Notes: generated from the letters alone by a model not told the origin. DNA of 64,000 nucleotides from Malonomonas rubra DSM 5091 (GCF_900142125.1 NZ_FQZT01000002.1:372001-436000); one strand, 5' to 3'; counted from the first letter of the stretch, positions 7,643 through 16,668 are shown. Numbers and translations: made by a program.

Positions 7643-8434
7643 CTAGTCCATATCGCGGGTGTGGACCCAGAAAACAGCACCGATCTCGACGCCCTTCTTC
7701 TCGCCATCATGCTCCAGTTGCCAATCAGCTTCGGACAATGCGGAAAATCCCCACCATCCAGCACGCGGCATCGCGTAATGGAAAACACCATTGCCATCAG
7801 ACTTGATCACTTGGGTTATGAAAGGATCAGCCGGAGGCTTGACGAACTCACCGATTTCGGCTGTTTCATTTAAATATTCAACCTCGATTTCCGCATAAGG
7901 CACCGGCTTGCCATGCAACATCACTTGCCCGGAAAACAGGTTTCCAGTCCAGAGACCGTAAGGGCGGGACAATGGAACAATCTCGGTTTCCAGCCCGACC
8001 GGCTGATCCCAGCCATCTTCCAACCCCATGGCCGCAACAGTCACCTTGGTGTAGTGGACAATGAACAGGTCCTCTGCCGGTTCCCAGTAAGGTTGCGGTA
8101 TAACGTAGAACGTGTGATCGCCCGGCCGCTTGATCTTATAGTCGCTCAGCCAGTAGGTAAAAGTCTGTTTCGGATCGATACACTCACGCTTGGTTTCCTG
8201 CAAAGAATCGAGCAGGTCGATTTTTCCGCCCCGGGTAACAACACCAAACTCTTTCGGCTTGGCCATCTCCATGTAGTGCAGTTCCATCGGATGCATAAAT
8301 TTAATCTCCAGTTGGAGCGCTGCAGCATCCGGCGTGGGAACGATATCGGTTGAAGGAATTACTGCCCCGAAATGGGCAAAAGAAACGCTCGAAAAAAACA
8401 ACAACAATCCAAAAACAACAGACAAACAACGCAT
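7643..8434 (-). CDS. NikK-like periplasmic DUF4198 protein of the nickel ECF transporter
   Basis: A 263-residue secreted protein of the DUF4198 family, known as the NikK accessory component of nickel ECF transporters. The signal peptide (1-19) ends SVSFA, so the mature protein begins HFGAVIPS, again with an N-terminal His. Typical DUF4198 features are [19 protein letters not shown] (about 46-64), [16 protein letters not shown] and the C-terminal [22 protein letters not shown] segment. The chosen ATG has GGGGAG upstream; the longer frame to 8515 would cover the promoter and is rejected. It is the first gene of the six-gene operon. Its likely role is periplasmic metal capture or delivery to CbiM. 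Confidence 0.8.
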   Translation of the reverse strand: MRCLSVVFGLLLFFSSVSFAHFGAVIPSTDIVPTPDAAALQLEIKFMHPMELHYMEMAKPKEFGVVTRGGKIDLLDSLQETKRECIDPKQTFTYWLSDYKIKRPGDHTFYVIPQPYWEPAEDLFIVHYTKVTVAAMGLEDGWDQPVGLETEIVPLSRPYGLWTGNLFSGQVMLHGKPVPYAEIEVEYLNETAEIGEFVKPPADPFITQVIKSDGNGVFHYAMPRAGWWGFSALSEADWQLEHDGEKKGVEIGAVFWVHTRDMD

Positions 8435-8457
8435 CGGACATCTCCCCTGAAATTCAA

Positions 8458-8484
8458 GTAGCACGAAAAATAAATCTGTAGCAC
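8458..8484 (-). promoter_or_regulatory. Candidate NikR-like operator overlapping the transcription start
   Basis: GTAGCAC occurs twice on the plus strand (8458-8464, 8478-8484) with 13 bases between. Each copy differs by one base from GTAACAC, half of the deltaproteobacterial NikR site as I recall it (GTGTTAC-N13/14-GTAACAC). The pair covers the expected transcription start of the nikK operon, where a repressor would act. The copies are direct rather than inverted repeats. Confidence 0.5.
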
Positions 8485-8486
8485 CG

Positions 8487-8515
8487 AGCCTAAAACGTAT
8501 ACAGTTGCCGGTCAA
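8487..8515 (-). promoter_or_regulatory. Candidate promoter of the nickel/cobalt ECF operon
   Basis: On the minus strand TTGACC (8510-8515), a 17-base spacer and TAGGCT (8487-8492) form a plausible promoter about 50 bases before the nikK-like start. The -10 is weak. It lies exactly between two pairs of 13-base-spaced repeats. Confidence 0.45.
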
Positions 8516-8522
8516 GAAACAA

Positions 8523-8549
8523 ATGTTACGAATCTGGACAACGTGCTAC
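8523..8549 (-). promoter_or_regulatory. Second NikR-like repeat pair upstream of the ECF promoter
   Basis: On the plus strand ATGTTAC (8523-8529) and GTGCTAC (8543-8549) are separated by 13 bases, each one mismatch from GTGTTAC. GTGCTAC is the reverse complement of the GTAGCAC repeated at 8458 and 8478. The pair starts eight bases upstream of the -35 element. Confidence 0.45.
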
Positions 8550-8576
8550 CAGCTCAACCTGGCGAAGAGATGCAAA

Positions 8577-8609
8577 GAAAAAGCCTCCAAACCGAATGGC
8601 TGGAGGCTT
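8577..8609 (-). terminator. Rho-independent terminator of ychF
   Basis: On the minus strand AAGCCTCCA (8601-8609) pairs with TGGAGGCTT (8581-8589) and is followed by TTTTTC. It is 25 bases past the ychF stop. Confidence 0.88.
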
Positions 8610-8633
8610 CGTAGTGCAGATAAATAAAGATGA

Positions 8634-9728
8634 TCAAACATTGAAGCGGAAGTGCATCACATCCCCATCGACAACGCGGTATTCCTTGCCTTCGAGTCGG
8701 AGCAGACCCTTCTCTTTGGCACCGGCTTCGCCGCCAGAATTAATGTAATCATCATAGGCGGTCACTTCAGCGCGAATGAAACCTTTTTCGAAGTCGGTGT
8801 GAATGACACCAGCAGCCTGCGGTGCGAGGGCCCCATCATGCACAGTCCAGGCGCGGACCTCTTTGACCCCGGCGGTGAAATAGGTAATCAGACCGAGCAA
8901 CTTGTAACCAGCGTGAATCATCCGATCAAGGCCCGATTCTTCCAGACCCATTTCCTGCAGAAATTCAATCTTCTCTTCTGCGTCCAGTTCGGCGATTTCT
9001 GATTCGATCTTGCCGCAGATCAATACCATCTCGGCTCCTTCAGCGGCGGCATGATCACGTACTTTTTGCACAAAGGGGTGCTCCCCTTCAAGATCGTCCT
9101 CGGAAACGTTGGCAACGTAGAGCACAGGCTTGATGGTAATCAGACAGAGCTCAGCGATCCGCTTGGCTTCATTCGCTGACAACCCGACAGCACGGGCCGG
9201 TTTGCCTTCATTGAGGGCGTCACGAACCCGCTCGAGAATCTCCAGTTCGGCCTGCATTTCTTTATCGCCACTCTTCGCCTGCTTGGATGTCCGCTGAATC
9301 CGCTTTTCCACGGTATCCATGTCAGCCAGGTTCAGTTCGGTCTGGATGACTTCGATATCGCGCAGCGGGTCGACGCTACCGTCAACATGGACAACATTGT
9401 CATCCTCGAAGCAACGGACGATGTTGGCAATGGCATCGACCTGGCGGATATGGCCGAGAAATTTATTCCCGAGTCCTTCCCCTTTGCTGGCACCGGCGAC
9501 AAGTCCGGCAATATCAACAAACTCCATGCTGGTCGGCAAAATCGCCTGAGGCTTGACGATTGCAGCCAGCGCATCAAGGCGCTTGTCCGGCACAGCTACC
9601 ACACCGACATTCGGCTCAATGGTGCAGAACGGGTAGTTAGCTGATTCAGCACCGGCCGAAGTGATCGCGTTGAAGATGGTCGACTTGCCAACATTCGGCA
9701 GACCGACGATTCCGCATTTGAACCCCAT
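8634..9728 (-). CDS. ychF: Redox-regulated ATPase/GTPase YchF (Obg family)
   Basis: A universal translation-associated P-loop NTPase of the Obg class that hydrolyses ATP and associates with ribosomes. At 364 residues it has the usual length. The G1 motif is [15 protein letters not shown] (9-23), switch II is [20 protein letters not shown], followed by a coiled-coil insertion (about 130-165) and a C-terminal TGS domain ending [13 protein letters not shown]. It has its own downstream terminator. The hppA terminator upstream separates it from the preceding operon. Confidence 0.97.
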   Translation of the reverse strand: MGFKCGIVGLPNVGKSTIFNAITSAGAESANYPFCTIEPNVGVVAVPDKRLDALAAIVKPQAILPTSMEFVDIAGLVAGASKGEGLGNKFLGHIRQVDAIANIVRCFEDDNVVHVDGSVDPLRDIEVIQTELNLADMDTVEKRIQRTSKQAKSGDKEMQAELEILERVRDALNEGKPARAVGLSANEAKRIAELCLITIKPVLYVANVSEDDLEGEHPFVQKVRDHAAAEGAEMVLICGKIESEIAELDAEEKIEFLQEMGLEESGLDRMIHAGYKLLGLITYFTAGVKEVRAWTVHDGALAPQAAGVIHTDFEKGFIRAEVTAYDDYINSGGEAGAKEKGLLRLEGKEYRVVDGDVMHFRFNV

Positions 9729-9744
9729 ATCGTTATTCCTTCAA

Positions 9745-9779
9745 AAAGACCGATAGCCGGAGCAGATGCCCCGGCTATC
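9745..9779 (-). terminator. Terminator of hppA
   Basis: On the minus strand GATAGCCGG (9771-9779) pairs with CCGGCTATC (9752-9760) over a ten-base loop, followed by GGTCTTTTTG. It lies between hppA and ychF. Confidence 0.8.
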
Positions 9780-9808
9780 GAGTTGTTCTCTATTTCCTCA
9801 AACTGCTC

Positions 9809-11824
9809 TTATACAAGCAGCGGTGCGATGACCAGGGAAACAACGCTCATCAGCTTGATGAGGATGTTCATGGCCGGACCGGAGGTATCTTTGAACGGGT
9901 CGCCGACGGTGTCGCCGATAACGGCAGCAGCGTGGGCTTCGCCACCCTTAGCTTCACCTTCCAGCGAGCCGCTTTCGATGTACTTCTTGGCGTTATCCCA
10001 TGCGCCGCCACCGTTCGACATCATCAGGGCGAGTAGGACACCGGCCAGGGTTGCACCGGCGAGCATGCCACCGAGAGCTTCTTTACCGAGGATGAAGCCC
10101 ATCAGAACCGGGGCAACAACGGCAACAACACCCGGCAGAACCATCTCTTTCAGAGCGGCCTTGGCGGAGATATCGACACAACGCTGGGAGTCCGGCTTGA
10201 CGCCTTCTTTACCTTCAAGCAGGCCCGGGGTATCACGGAACTGGCGACGGATCTCGTCGACCATCTCGCCAGCAGCACGACCGACCGAGGTCATGGTCAG
10301 TGCGCCGATGAAGAATGGCAGCGCGCCACCAATCAGCAGGCCGATAACGACCATCGGGTTGATCAGGTTGATCGCTTCCAGTTTAACGGTGGTTGCGTAA
10401 GCGGAGAACAGGGCCAGAGCGGTCAGAGCAGCAGAACCGATGGCGAAACCCTTACCGATAGCGGCAGTGGTGTTACCGATAGCATCGAGACCGTCTGTGA
10501 TCTTACGAACGTCAGGACCGAGACCAGCCATCTCAGAGATACCACCGGCATTGTCTGCAATCGGTCCGTAGGCATCAACGGTCATGGTCACACCAACAGT
10601 CGCGAGCATGCCGACCGCGGCAATACCGATACCGTAGAGACCAGCGGTAGCGTTAGCAATAAAAATTCCAACACAGATAATCAGAATCGGCAGTGCAGTC
10701 GATTCAAGACCGACAGCCAGACCATGAATGATGTTAGTCGCAGGACCGGTTTTAGAAGCTTCAGCGATCCGGGCAACCGGGGCATGAGCAGTATAGTATT
10801 CAGTAACCTGACCTATGGCGATACCAGCAACACAACCGGCCAGAACGGCCCAGAAGACACCGGTCGCAATCCCCATCACCTTGATAATGATCAGGGCAGC
10901 TACCAGGAAGCCAATAGCGGCAACAAAAGTAGTGTAGTGCAGTGCTTTGGCAGGGTCGATCCCCTTGAGAAATTTCATCGAAAAAATACCGATGATTGAA
11001 AAGAACAGACCGACCATGGCCATCACCAGCGGCAGGACCATAGCGCTGGCCTGAACATCAGCAGCACCACCCAGTTTGGTCAGCAACTCCGGCCCGGCAG
11101 CAGCAGCAATCGCCATGGTGGCAATGATCGAACCGACATAGGATTCGAAAATGTCAGCGCCCATACCAGCGGTGTCACCAACACAGTCACCAACGTTGTC
11201 AGCGATAACGCCTGGGTTACGTGGATCATCCTCAGGAATACCCGCTTCGACTTTACCAACCAGGTCAGCACCAACATCAGCAGCCTTGGTATAGATACCG
11301 CCACCGACACGAGCGAACAGAGCGATGGAGGAAGCACCCATGGCGAAACCGTTGATGTATTTGGCGGTAGTTGTGTCACCACCAAAGAAGATGTAGGCAA
11401 CACCAACACCAACCAAGCCAAGAGAAGCAACAGCAAGACCCATGACAGCGCCGCCATTATAAGAAACTTCCAGGGCTTTTGCCTGTCCATGAGCACGGGC
11501 AGCTTCAGAGGTCCTTACGTTAGCGCGGGTCGCAGCTTTCATGCCGATAAAACCACAGGTCATCGAACAAAGGGCGCCACCAACAAAAGAAAAGGCCGTC
11601 TGATAGCCCATTCCGATCAGGATCAGTACGAAAACAACAGCAATAAAAATCGCTAAAACACGATACTCGCGGTTGAGAAAAGCCATCGCACCGCTATGAA
11701 TGTCATCAGAAATCTCATGCATTCTCTCGTTGCCGACCGGTTGGTCCTTTACGATCTTGTAGAGCACAACCGCGATTGCGAATCCGATTACCCCCAGTAC
11801 GGGAGCCCACATCTGCACACTCAT
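9809..11824 (-). CDS. hppA: Ion-translocating membrane pyrophosphatase, potassium-dependent type
   Basis: A membrane-bound pyrophosphatase of 671 residues with about 16 transmembrane helices that couples hydrolysis of pyrophosphate to pumping of H+ or Na+ across the inner membrane. Substrate-site motifs are seen at [18 protein letters not shown], the [19 protein letters not shown] segment, [13 protein letters not shown] and [18 protein letters not shown]. The segment [18 protein letters not shown] has Ala where potassium-independent enzymes carry Lys (GNTTKA), so this should be the K+-dependent class. Whether it pumps H+ or Na+ is not decided. It conserves energy from biosynthetic pyrophosphate, common in anaerobic deltaproteobacteria. 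Confidence 0.95.
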   Translation of the reverse strand: MSVQMWAPVLGVIGFAIAVVLYKIVKDQPVGNERMHEISDDIHSGAMAFLNREYRVLAIFIAVVFVLILIGMGYQTAFSFVGGALCSMTCGFIGMKAATRANVRTSEAARAHGQAKALEVSYNGGAVMGLAVASLGLVGVGVAYIFFGGDTTTAKYINGFAMGASSIALFARVGGGIYTKAADVGADLVGKVEAGIPEDDPRNPGVIADNVGDCVGDTAGMGADIFESYVGSIIATMAIAAAAGPELLTKLGGAADVQASAMVLPLVMAMVGLFFSIIGIFSMKFLKGIDPAKALHYTTFVAAIGFLVAALIIIKVMGIATGVFWAVLAGCVAGIAIGQVTEYYTAHAPVARIAEASKTGPATNIIHGLAVGLESTALPILIICVGIFIANATAGLYGIGIAAVGMLATVGVTMTVDAYGPIADNAGGISEMAGLGPDVRKITDGLDAIGNTTAAIGKGFAIGSAALTALALFSAYATTVKLEAINLINPMVVIGLLIGGALPFFIGALTMTSVGRAAGEMVDEIRRQFRDTPGLLEGKEGVKPDSQRCVDISAKAALKEMVLPGVVAVVAPVLMGFILGKEALGGMLAGATLAGVLLALMMSNGGGAWDNAKKYIESGSLEGEAKGGEAHAAAVIGDTVGDPFKDTSGPAMNILIKLMSVVSLVIAPLLV

Positions 11825-11851
11825 CTGTTCTTTGCCTCTCTTCTAAAGGTG

Positions 11852-12430
11852 TTAAAGTGAATCCAACAAGTTACAGTTATTAAAACGATTCATTGCCTCG
11901 ATCGGGCCCTCCGTCAGCAGTGCCTCTGCGGCATCCGCTGCCAGGTCCAGCACCTGCGGCAATAATTTCTTCTCGTCAGAGTTGAACCGCCCCAGCACAT
12001 GCCCGGTGACATCACCCCGTTCCGGCCGGCCGATGCCAACCTTGATACGGAGAAAATCTTTGAACCCGGCGATGGCGATAATATCGCGCATGCCGTTGTG
12101 TCCACCGTGACCACCATCCGGCCGAACTCGAATCCGCCCCAACGGCAGGTCGAGATCATCATAGATGACAATCAAATCCCCCGGGGTAAGCCCGAGGGAT
12201 TTAAAGGCAGCATTAACGCTAGCGCCGCTGCGGTTCATGAAGGTTTGCGGCAGGAGAATCGTGGTTTCTTCACCGGCTGCCCGGCCGACACCGTAGATCC
12301 CCTGGTATCCCTTCTTTTTAATTGCAACAGAGTTACGTGCAGCAACCCTGTCAGCCACCATGAAACCGATATTATGCCGGGTTCCGGCGTATTTATCTCC
12401 CGGGTTCCCCAGACCAACCAGTAATTTCAC
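11852..12430 (-). CDS. pth: Peptidyl-tRNA hydrolase
   Basis: A 192-residue cytoplasmic enzyme that releases tRNA from prematurely dropped peptidyl-tRNA. The N-terminus has the signature KLLVGLGNPGDKYAGTRHNIGF with the catalytic His near residue 20 and the conserved Asn-10 region. Other motifs are LLPQTFMNRSG, VIYDDLDLPLGRIRVR and GGHGGHNGMRDI. It is in the usual position between rplY and downstream ychF/hppA, with 26 bases after rplY. Confidence 0.96.
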   Translation of the reverse strand: MKLLVGLGNPGDKYAGTRHNIGFMVADRVAARNSVAIKKKGYQGIYGVGRAAGEETTILLPQTFMNRSGASVNAAFKSLGLTPGDLIVIYDDLDLPLGRIRVRPDGGHGGHNGMRDIIAIAGFKDFLRIKVGIGRPERGDVTGHVLGRFNSDEKKLLPQVLDLAADAAEALLTEGPIEAMNRFNNCNLLDSL

Positions 12431-12456
12431 AGTCGCCCCGTCAAGCGTAAATCAGG

Positions 12457-13083
12457 TTATTCGGCAGCAGCTTCTTCAGCAGCTTCAACACCCTCTTCAC
12501 CCTCTTCAGTGTCCTCAACCTCTTCCTTATGACCTTTAACTGTGATCACGGTGAAGTTGACATCGTGCGGCAATTCAGCACCTTCCGGCGCAGCAACGTC
12601 TTCAATGTGAACAACGTCACCGATGTTCAAAGCTTCAACGTTGATCTCAATCGCCTGGGGAACAGCTGTCGGCAGACAGATAACTTCCAGTTCCTTACGG
12701 ATAATCTGCAGGCTGCCACCTTCCTTTTCACCAGCCGACTTACCGACCGTCACAACAGGAACCATGAAGCTGCCTTTTTCCTGCAGGTCGATCGCATGGA
12801 AATCGGCACAGACCATGTCACGGCGCAGCGGGTGCAGTTCAAGATCTTTCAGCACGACGACCTTGCCATCGACCGCAGGAGCCCCTTTGAGGGTCAACAG
12901 GGTGTTCCAGCCAGCATCAGTATTTACCGCTGCTTCAAGAGCTTTAGGCTCAACGCTGATCGTGGTCGGCTCCATGCCCTTGCCATAGACAACAGCCGGG
13001 ACCTTACCTTCTGCACGCAGCTTACGGGCAACGCCCTTACCGGCGTTCTCACGGATTTCTACATTCAGTTCTGCTTTTGCCAT
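12457..13083 (-). CDS. rplY: 50S ribosomal protein L25, CTC/TL5 type
   Basis: A two-domain general-stress form of L25 (208 residues) that binds 5S rRNA. The N-terminal L25 domain (about 1-92) includes ENAGKGVARKLRAEGKVPAVVYGKG and the LHPLRRDMVCADFHAID motif. The C-terminal TL5 beta-domain (about 95-185) includes GDVVHIEDVAAPEGAELPHD. It ends in an acidic tail (EDTEEGEEGVEAAEEAAAE), typical of the long form. It is co-directional with prs, 54 bases away. Confidence 0.95.
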   Translation of the reverse strand: MAKAELNVEIRENAGKGVARKLRAEGKVPAVVYGKGMEPTTISVEPKALEAAVNTDAGWNTLLTLKGAPAVDGKVVVLKDLELHPLRRDMVCADFHAIDLQEKGSFMVPVVTVGKSAGEKEGGSLQIIRKELEVICLPTAVPQAIEINVEALNIGDVVHIEDVAAPEGAELPHDVNFTVITVKGHKEEVEDTEEGEEGVEAAEEAAAE

Positions 13084-13137
13084 CTATCTATCCTCCATCT
13101 ATTGGGAATCTGGCTATTTAATTTCTAAGTCGTTTTT

Positions 13138-14082
13138 CTAAACAAACAGCGAGCTGACCGATTCGTCATTATGAATACGGCGGATCGCTTCAGACAGCAA
13201 CTTGCTGACCGATGCCCCCTTCAGTTTGCTGCACTGTTCAATTTTATTCTGCGCCGGAATACTGTTGGTGATGATCACTTGCTCAAGTGGACTATCTTCA
13301 ATCCGCTGCAAGGCCGGCCCGGACAAGACACCGTGGGTGGCGCAGGCAAAAACTTCACCGGAGCCGTCATTCTGTAGTGCTGTGGCCGCCGCACAGAGCG
13401 TACCAGCGGTATCGATCATGTCATCGATAATGACACAGCTCTTGCCTTTGACATCACCGATAATGTGCATAACTTCGGATACATTCGGCCCACTGCGGCG
13501 CTTATCGATGATCGCCAGACCGGCGTCGAGACGCTTGGCGAATGCACGGGCTCGCTCGGTACCACCGGCATCCGGGGACACGACCATCAGTTTTTCACTG
13601 TTTGGGCAGACTTTGCGGATCTCTTCCAGCAACACCGGAGCGGCATACAGATGATCAACCGGGATATCAAAGAAACCCTGGATCTGGCCAGCGTGCAGGT
13701 CCATGGTCAGCACGCGGTCAACGCCGGCTACCGACATCAAGTCAGCCACCAGCTTGGCGCTGATCGGAGCGCGCGGCGCAACCTTGCGGTCCTGACGAGC
13801 ATAGCCGAAGTAAGGCACGACAGCGTTGATGCGAGCAGCTGAAGCTCTCTTGAGAGCATCAACCATGACCAGCATTTCCATCAGGTGATTGTTGGCAGGA
13901 GCGCAGGTCGACTGGATGACATAAGCATCACGACCACGCACGTTCTCACTGATCTCCACCATCACCTCGCCATCGGAGAACGTTTTCACCTTGGCGTCGC
14001 CGAGACGGACACCCAGATGCTGACAGATTTCCTGCGCCAGAGGCTCGTTGGAGTTACCAGTAAAAACCTTAATCATTCCCAC
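13138..14082 (-). CDS. prs: Ribose-phosphate pyrophosphokinase
   Basis: Class I PRPP synthetase (314 residues), transferring pyrophosphate from ATP to ribose 5-phosphate for nucleotide, His and Trp synthesis. Motifs include the ATP-binding flexible loop [20 protein letters not shown], the [20 protein letters not shown] segment and the PRPP loop [13 protein letters not shown] (about 216-228). The GTG start at 14082 has AAGG at good spacing. An ATG two codons later (14076) is an equal alternative at the protein level. It lies downstream of tRNA-Gln, as in many deltaproteobacteria. Confidence 0.96.
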   Translation of the reverse strand: MGMIKVFTGNSNEPLAQEICQHLGVRLGDAKVKTFSDGEVMVEISENVRGRDAYVIQSTCAPANNHLMEMLVMVDALKRASAARINAVVPYFGYARQDRKVAPRAPISAKLVADLMSVAGVDRVLTMDLHAGQIQGFFDIPVDHLYAAPVLLEEIRKVCPNSEKLMVVSPDAGGTERARAFAKRLDAGLAIIDKRRSGPNVSEVMHIIGDVKGKSCVIIDDMIDTAGTLCAAATALQNDGSGEVFACATHGVLSGPALQRIEDSPLEQVIITNSIPAQNKIEQCSKLKGASVSKLLSEAIRRIHNDESVSSLFV

Positions 14083-14110
14083 GGGAAATCACCTTTCCAG
14101 CTAGAAGACG

Positions 14111-14147
14111 AAAAAACGGATAGGCCATAGCCCAAAAGCCATGACCT
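14111..14147 (-). terminator. Hairpin with T-run between tRNA-Gln and prs
   Basis: On the minus strand an imperfect ten-base stem (14138-14147 with 14122-14131) is followed five bases later by six T residues. It may end tRNA-Gln transcripts or attenuate read-through into prs. Confidence 0.5.
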
Positions 14148-14215
14148 AACCAAGAACCTATATCTACTTATCTATTTAATATTTAAACGACTAATAACTC
14201 TGCCGTTGTTTTATA

Positions 14216-14290
14216 TGGCTGGGGCACCAGGATTCGAACCTGGGAATGCCGGAATCAAAATCCGGTGCCTTACCGCTTGGCGATGCCCCA
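14216..14290 (-). tRNA. tRNA-Gln, anticodon UUG
   Basis: A 75-base tRNA read on the minus strand. The acceptor stem TGGGGCA pairs with TGCCCCA, the discriminator is G73 and CCA is encoded. The D-loop region is CCAAGCGGTAAGGC, the anticodon arm CCGGATTTTGATTCCGG carries TTG, and the T-arm has GGTTCGAATCC. The U1-A72 pair and G73 are typical of bacterial tRNA-Gln. It sits between ispE and prs. Confidence 0.97.
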
Positions 14291-14329
14291 ATATACTTAT
14301 TATTGATGCTGACATTTTTCAGCCCGGCG

Positions 14330-14358
14330 TTTTTAACCGGAACAGCCCGATCTGTCAA
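14330..14358 (-). promoter_or_regulatory. Promoter of tRNA-Gln
   Basis: On the minus strand a consensus TTGACA (14353-14358), a 17-base spacer and TAAAAA (14330-14335) place transcription start about 33 bases before the tRNA. Confidence 0.7.
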
Positions 14359-14386
14359 GCGCTAATCAGGCAAACTACTGAAAAGT

Positions 14387-15229
14387 TCATAGCGGCTTAA
14401 CCGGGTAGAACAGCCAGTCCTGTTTTCGTTTCAACTCCTCCGCTACCCGACAAGCTTCAGCGTAATCAGCAAAAACCCCGAAGACAGTCGCCCCGCTACC
14501 TGACATCAAAGAGCCACAGGCTCCATATTCAAGAAGCAACTGCTTGATTTCCGCAAGCAGTGGATAACGCTGCAAAGTGACACGCTCAAGGTCGTTGTGC
14601 AAAGCAGCGCACAAATCATCCCGCGTCACAACAGAAAACCTCGGAAGGTTAGCCAGTTCGCCCCCTTTTGTCAACTCTAAACTTTGGTAAACCCAGGCAG
14701 TAGAAACAGCTATTTTCGGATTGACCAGCAGATAAGCGACATCAGGCAATGAAGGCAGGGCATCCAGCTGAGTTCCGGTCCCCGTTGCCCAAGCTGGGGC
14801 CCCATAAATAAAGAAAGGAACGTCCGCCCCCAGCTGCGCTCCCAGTTCCATCAGGCGGCGCTGCCCCAGCTCAAGACCAAGCATCTTATCAAGGCCAGCC
14901 AGAACCGTCGCAGCATTGGATGAACCACCACCAAGGCCAGCCGCGACAGGAATATTTTTTTCTATACTTATAGTGATTGCGAGCTCACGTCTCGACTCAG
15001 CCAAAACGAGCTTCGCCGCCTTTGCAGCAATATTCTCTTCGTCGACGTCCAACCTCAGGCCGGCACAGGAAACCCGCACCCCGGATCCATCCGAAACCTG
15101 AATCCGGATTCGGTCCGACAAATCAACCCGCTGCATCGCCATCGCCAGTTCGTGATAGCCGTCCAACCTCCGACCGAGCACATGCAGACACAGATTTATT
15201 TTCGCCGGGGAATTAAAATGCCGCTCCAT
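14387..15229 (-). CDS. ispE: 4-diphosphocytidyl-2-C-methyl-D-erythritol kinase
   Basis: A GHMP-family kinase (280 residues) that phosphorylates CDP-methylerythritol in the non-mevalonate isoprenoid pathway. The N-terminal substrate motif is SPAKINLCLHVLGRRLDGYHEL. The glycine-rich ATP loop is IPVAAGLGGGSSNAATVL (about 89-106), with ELGAQLGADVPFF after it and the C-terminal MSGSGATVFGVF motif. AAGGAG precedes the ATG. The arrangement ispE - tRNA-Gln - prs is common in this lineage. It is divergent from the TRAP transporter across a 414-base regulatory region. Confidence 0.96.
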   Translation of the reverse strand: MERHFNSPAKINLCLHVLGRRLDGYHELAMAMQRVDLSDRIRIQVSDGSGVRVSCAGLRLDVDEENIAAKAAKLVLAESRRELAITISIEKNIPVAAGLGGGSSNAATVLAGLDKMLGLELGQRRLMELGAQLGADVPFFIYGAPAWATGTGTQLDALPSLPDVAYLLVNPKIAVSTAWVYQSLELTKGGELANLPRFSVVTRDDLCAALHNDLERVTLQRYPLLAEIKQLLLEYGACGSLMSGSGATVFGVFADYAEACRVAEELKRKQDWLFYPVKPL

Positions 15230-15400
15230 CTCAACACTCCTTATCTAATTGATCCATATGGAAGGCGGGTATCTTTCCCCAGCGACAGCAACATGTCAAG
15301 CTGTGGCGGAAAACCAAAAACCGGCTTTAGTCAGCCTGAAGTTTTTTAGTCGAAGCAGAAAACCAGGTTCTACGAGCAAAATCCGATCACCACAAAAAAC

Positions 15401-15434
15401 GGCCAACCTCGACCACAAGTGGCAACTTTTGGCC
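15401..15434. promoter_or_regulatory. Interrupted dyad, candidate activator-binding site for the TRAP promoter
   Basis: GGCCAA (15401-15406) and TTGGCC (15429-15434), with inner CCAC (15413-15416) and GTGG (15419-15422), share one centre of symmetry at 15417.5. The centre is about 140 bases upstream of the predicted sigma-54 start, a normal distance for an enhancer-binding protein. The rest of the ispE-TRAP gap (15230-15643) shows no gene. Confidence 0.45.
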
Positions 15435-15530
15435 ACATAGTAAAAATAATATCCACTGCCAAACATCTTAAAATCAAGCAACTCCATATTTTTAAAGCAA
15501 AAAAATAAAATCAAAACAGCATTTTAAATT

Positions 15531-15545
15531 TGGCACTATACTTGC
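15531..15545 (+). promoter_or_regulatory. Sigma-54 promoter of the TAXI TRAP transporter
   Basis: TGGCACTATACTTGC matches the -24/-12 consensus (TGGCAC-N5-TTGC) with GG and GC at the required 12-base spacing. Transcription should start near 15557, leaving a leader of about 87 bases before the AGGAGG site. This implies activation by an enhancer-binding regulator not encoded in the window. Confidence 0.75.
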
Positions 15546-15643
15546 CATTTAAGCCGGAGGTGCTACACAATAGTATAGTTGTATTTTTGCTCATATCAGA
15601 GAGAGAGCAGGTTCATCAACCCGTATCTAGGAGGAATCCCAAG

Positions 15644-16609
15644 ATGAAGAAAACCATGAAAGTCTTTGCGCTGCTTATCGTAGCCAGCCTCGCCTTCAGC
15701 ATGCCTGCATTCGCCAAGCTCTACGTTTTTGGCGGTGGCCCTGCTGGCGGCACCTTCCAGACTGTTGCCAATGCTGTTCAAGTTTATGGTCCAATCAAGG
15801 ACCTGGCGAAAGATGGCGTGACCATTAAAACTCAGTCCTCAGGAGGCTCGATAGCCAATCTGCGTAACGTCAACAAGGGTAAAGTCGCCTTCGGTACAGT
15901 TTACTCCGGCCATGTCTATCTTGGCGCAAACGGCCTGCTGAAGAACGATACTGCAAAGTACGAAAATGTTCAGGCTGTAGCCTTCCTTTATGGCGCGCCG
16001 GCACAGTTGGTGGTCAAAAAAGGTTCCGGCATCAAGTCAACCAAGGACCTGGCCGGCAAGAAAGTCGGCGTTGGCAATGCAGGTTCTGGCGCATTCGCCA
16101 ACTGCGAACTTTTCTTCACCCACATGGGCGTCTGGGATAAAATCGAGCGCAACGCGATGGGTTACAACGACGCTGCTGCCGCCTTCGGCAACAACCAGCT
16201 TGACGCGTTCTGGCTGTTCACTGCCTTCCCGTCCGGCGCTGTCATCATGGCTGCCCAGACCAACGACATTGAGTTGATCGACCTCGGCGCTGACGCAGAA
16301 GCGTCCGGCTTCTACAAGAAATACCCTTACTTTGGCAAACTCAAAGTACCGGCCGGCACCTATAAAGGCGTTGACGCCGACGTTCCTTCCTTCCAAGATT
16401 CAGCTCTTTGGGTCGCCAACAAAGACGTTCCTGAAGATGTTGTGTACAAAATGCTTAAGGCGATCTTCACTGACGAAGGTCTGGCCCACATGGTTTCCCA
16501 GAAGAAAACTTTCAAAGCCATGTCCGTTGCTAAAGGTGCTGACGGCATCGTGACCCCGATGCATCCGGGCGCAATCAAGTTCTGGAAAGAAAAAGGTGTA
16601 ATCAAGTAA
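15644..16609 (+). CDS. TAXI family TRAP transporter solute-binding protein
   Basis: A periplasmic substrate receptor (321 residues) of the TAXI type (TRAP-associated extracytoplasmic immunogenic protein). The signal peptide (1-24) ends SMPAFA, followed by the family start LYVFGGGPAGGTFQTVANAV. Internal motifs TQSSGGSIANLRNVNKGKV and LAGKKVGVGNAGSGAFANCE are typical. The frame is open upstream, but the ATG at 15644 follows a perfect AGGAGG and begins the signal peptide. It is paired with the fused permease downstream. The ligand is unknown: TAXI proteins are reported for glutamate and organic acids, and nothing in the sequence decides. Sigma-54 control suggests nitrogen or carbon regulation. 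Confidence 0.93.
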   Translation: MKKTMKVFALLIVASLAFSMPAFAKLYVFGGGPAGGTFQTVANAVQVYGPIKDLAKDGVTIKTQSSGGSIANLRNVNKGKVAFGTVYSGHVYLGANGLLKNDTAKYENVQAVAFLYGAPAQLVVKKGSGIKSTKDLAGKKVGVGNAGSGAFANCELFFTHMGVWDKIERNAMGYNDAAAAFGNNQLDAFWLFTAFPSGAVIMAAQTNDIELIDLGADAEASGFYKKYPYFGKLKVPAGTYKGVDADVPSFQDSALWVANKDVPEDVVYKMLKAIFTDEGLAHMVSQKKTFKAMSVAKGADGIVTPMHPGAIKFWKEKGVIK

Positions 16610-16630
16610 GCATTGAAAGATTGATCTTTT

Positions 16631-16668
16631 TTCGGGGCGGGGGGCTTTGGCCTCCTGCCCCGAATTTT
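16631..16668 (+). terminator. GC-rich hairpin between receptor and permease genes
   Basis: TTCGGGGC (16631-16638) pairs with GCCCCGAA (16657-16664), and the inner GGGGGG can pair with CCTCCT, giving about 14 bp around a six-base loop, followed by TTTTG. It may be a partial terminator or 3' stabiliser giving more receptor than permease. Confidence 0.55.

Noticed and set aside
8435-8633. Cobalamin riboswitch before the cobalt/nickel transporter
   Set aside because: I looked for the B12-box and the usual long structured leader; the space between promoter and start codon is too short and lacks them.
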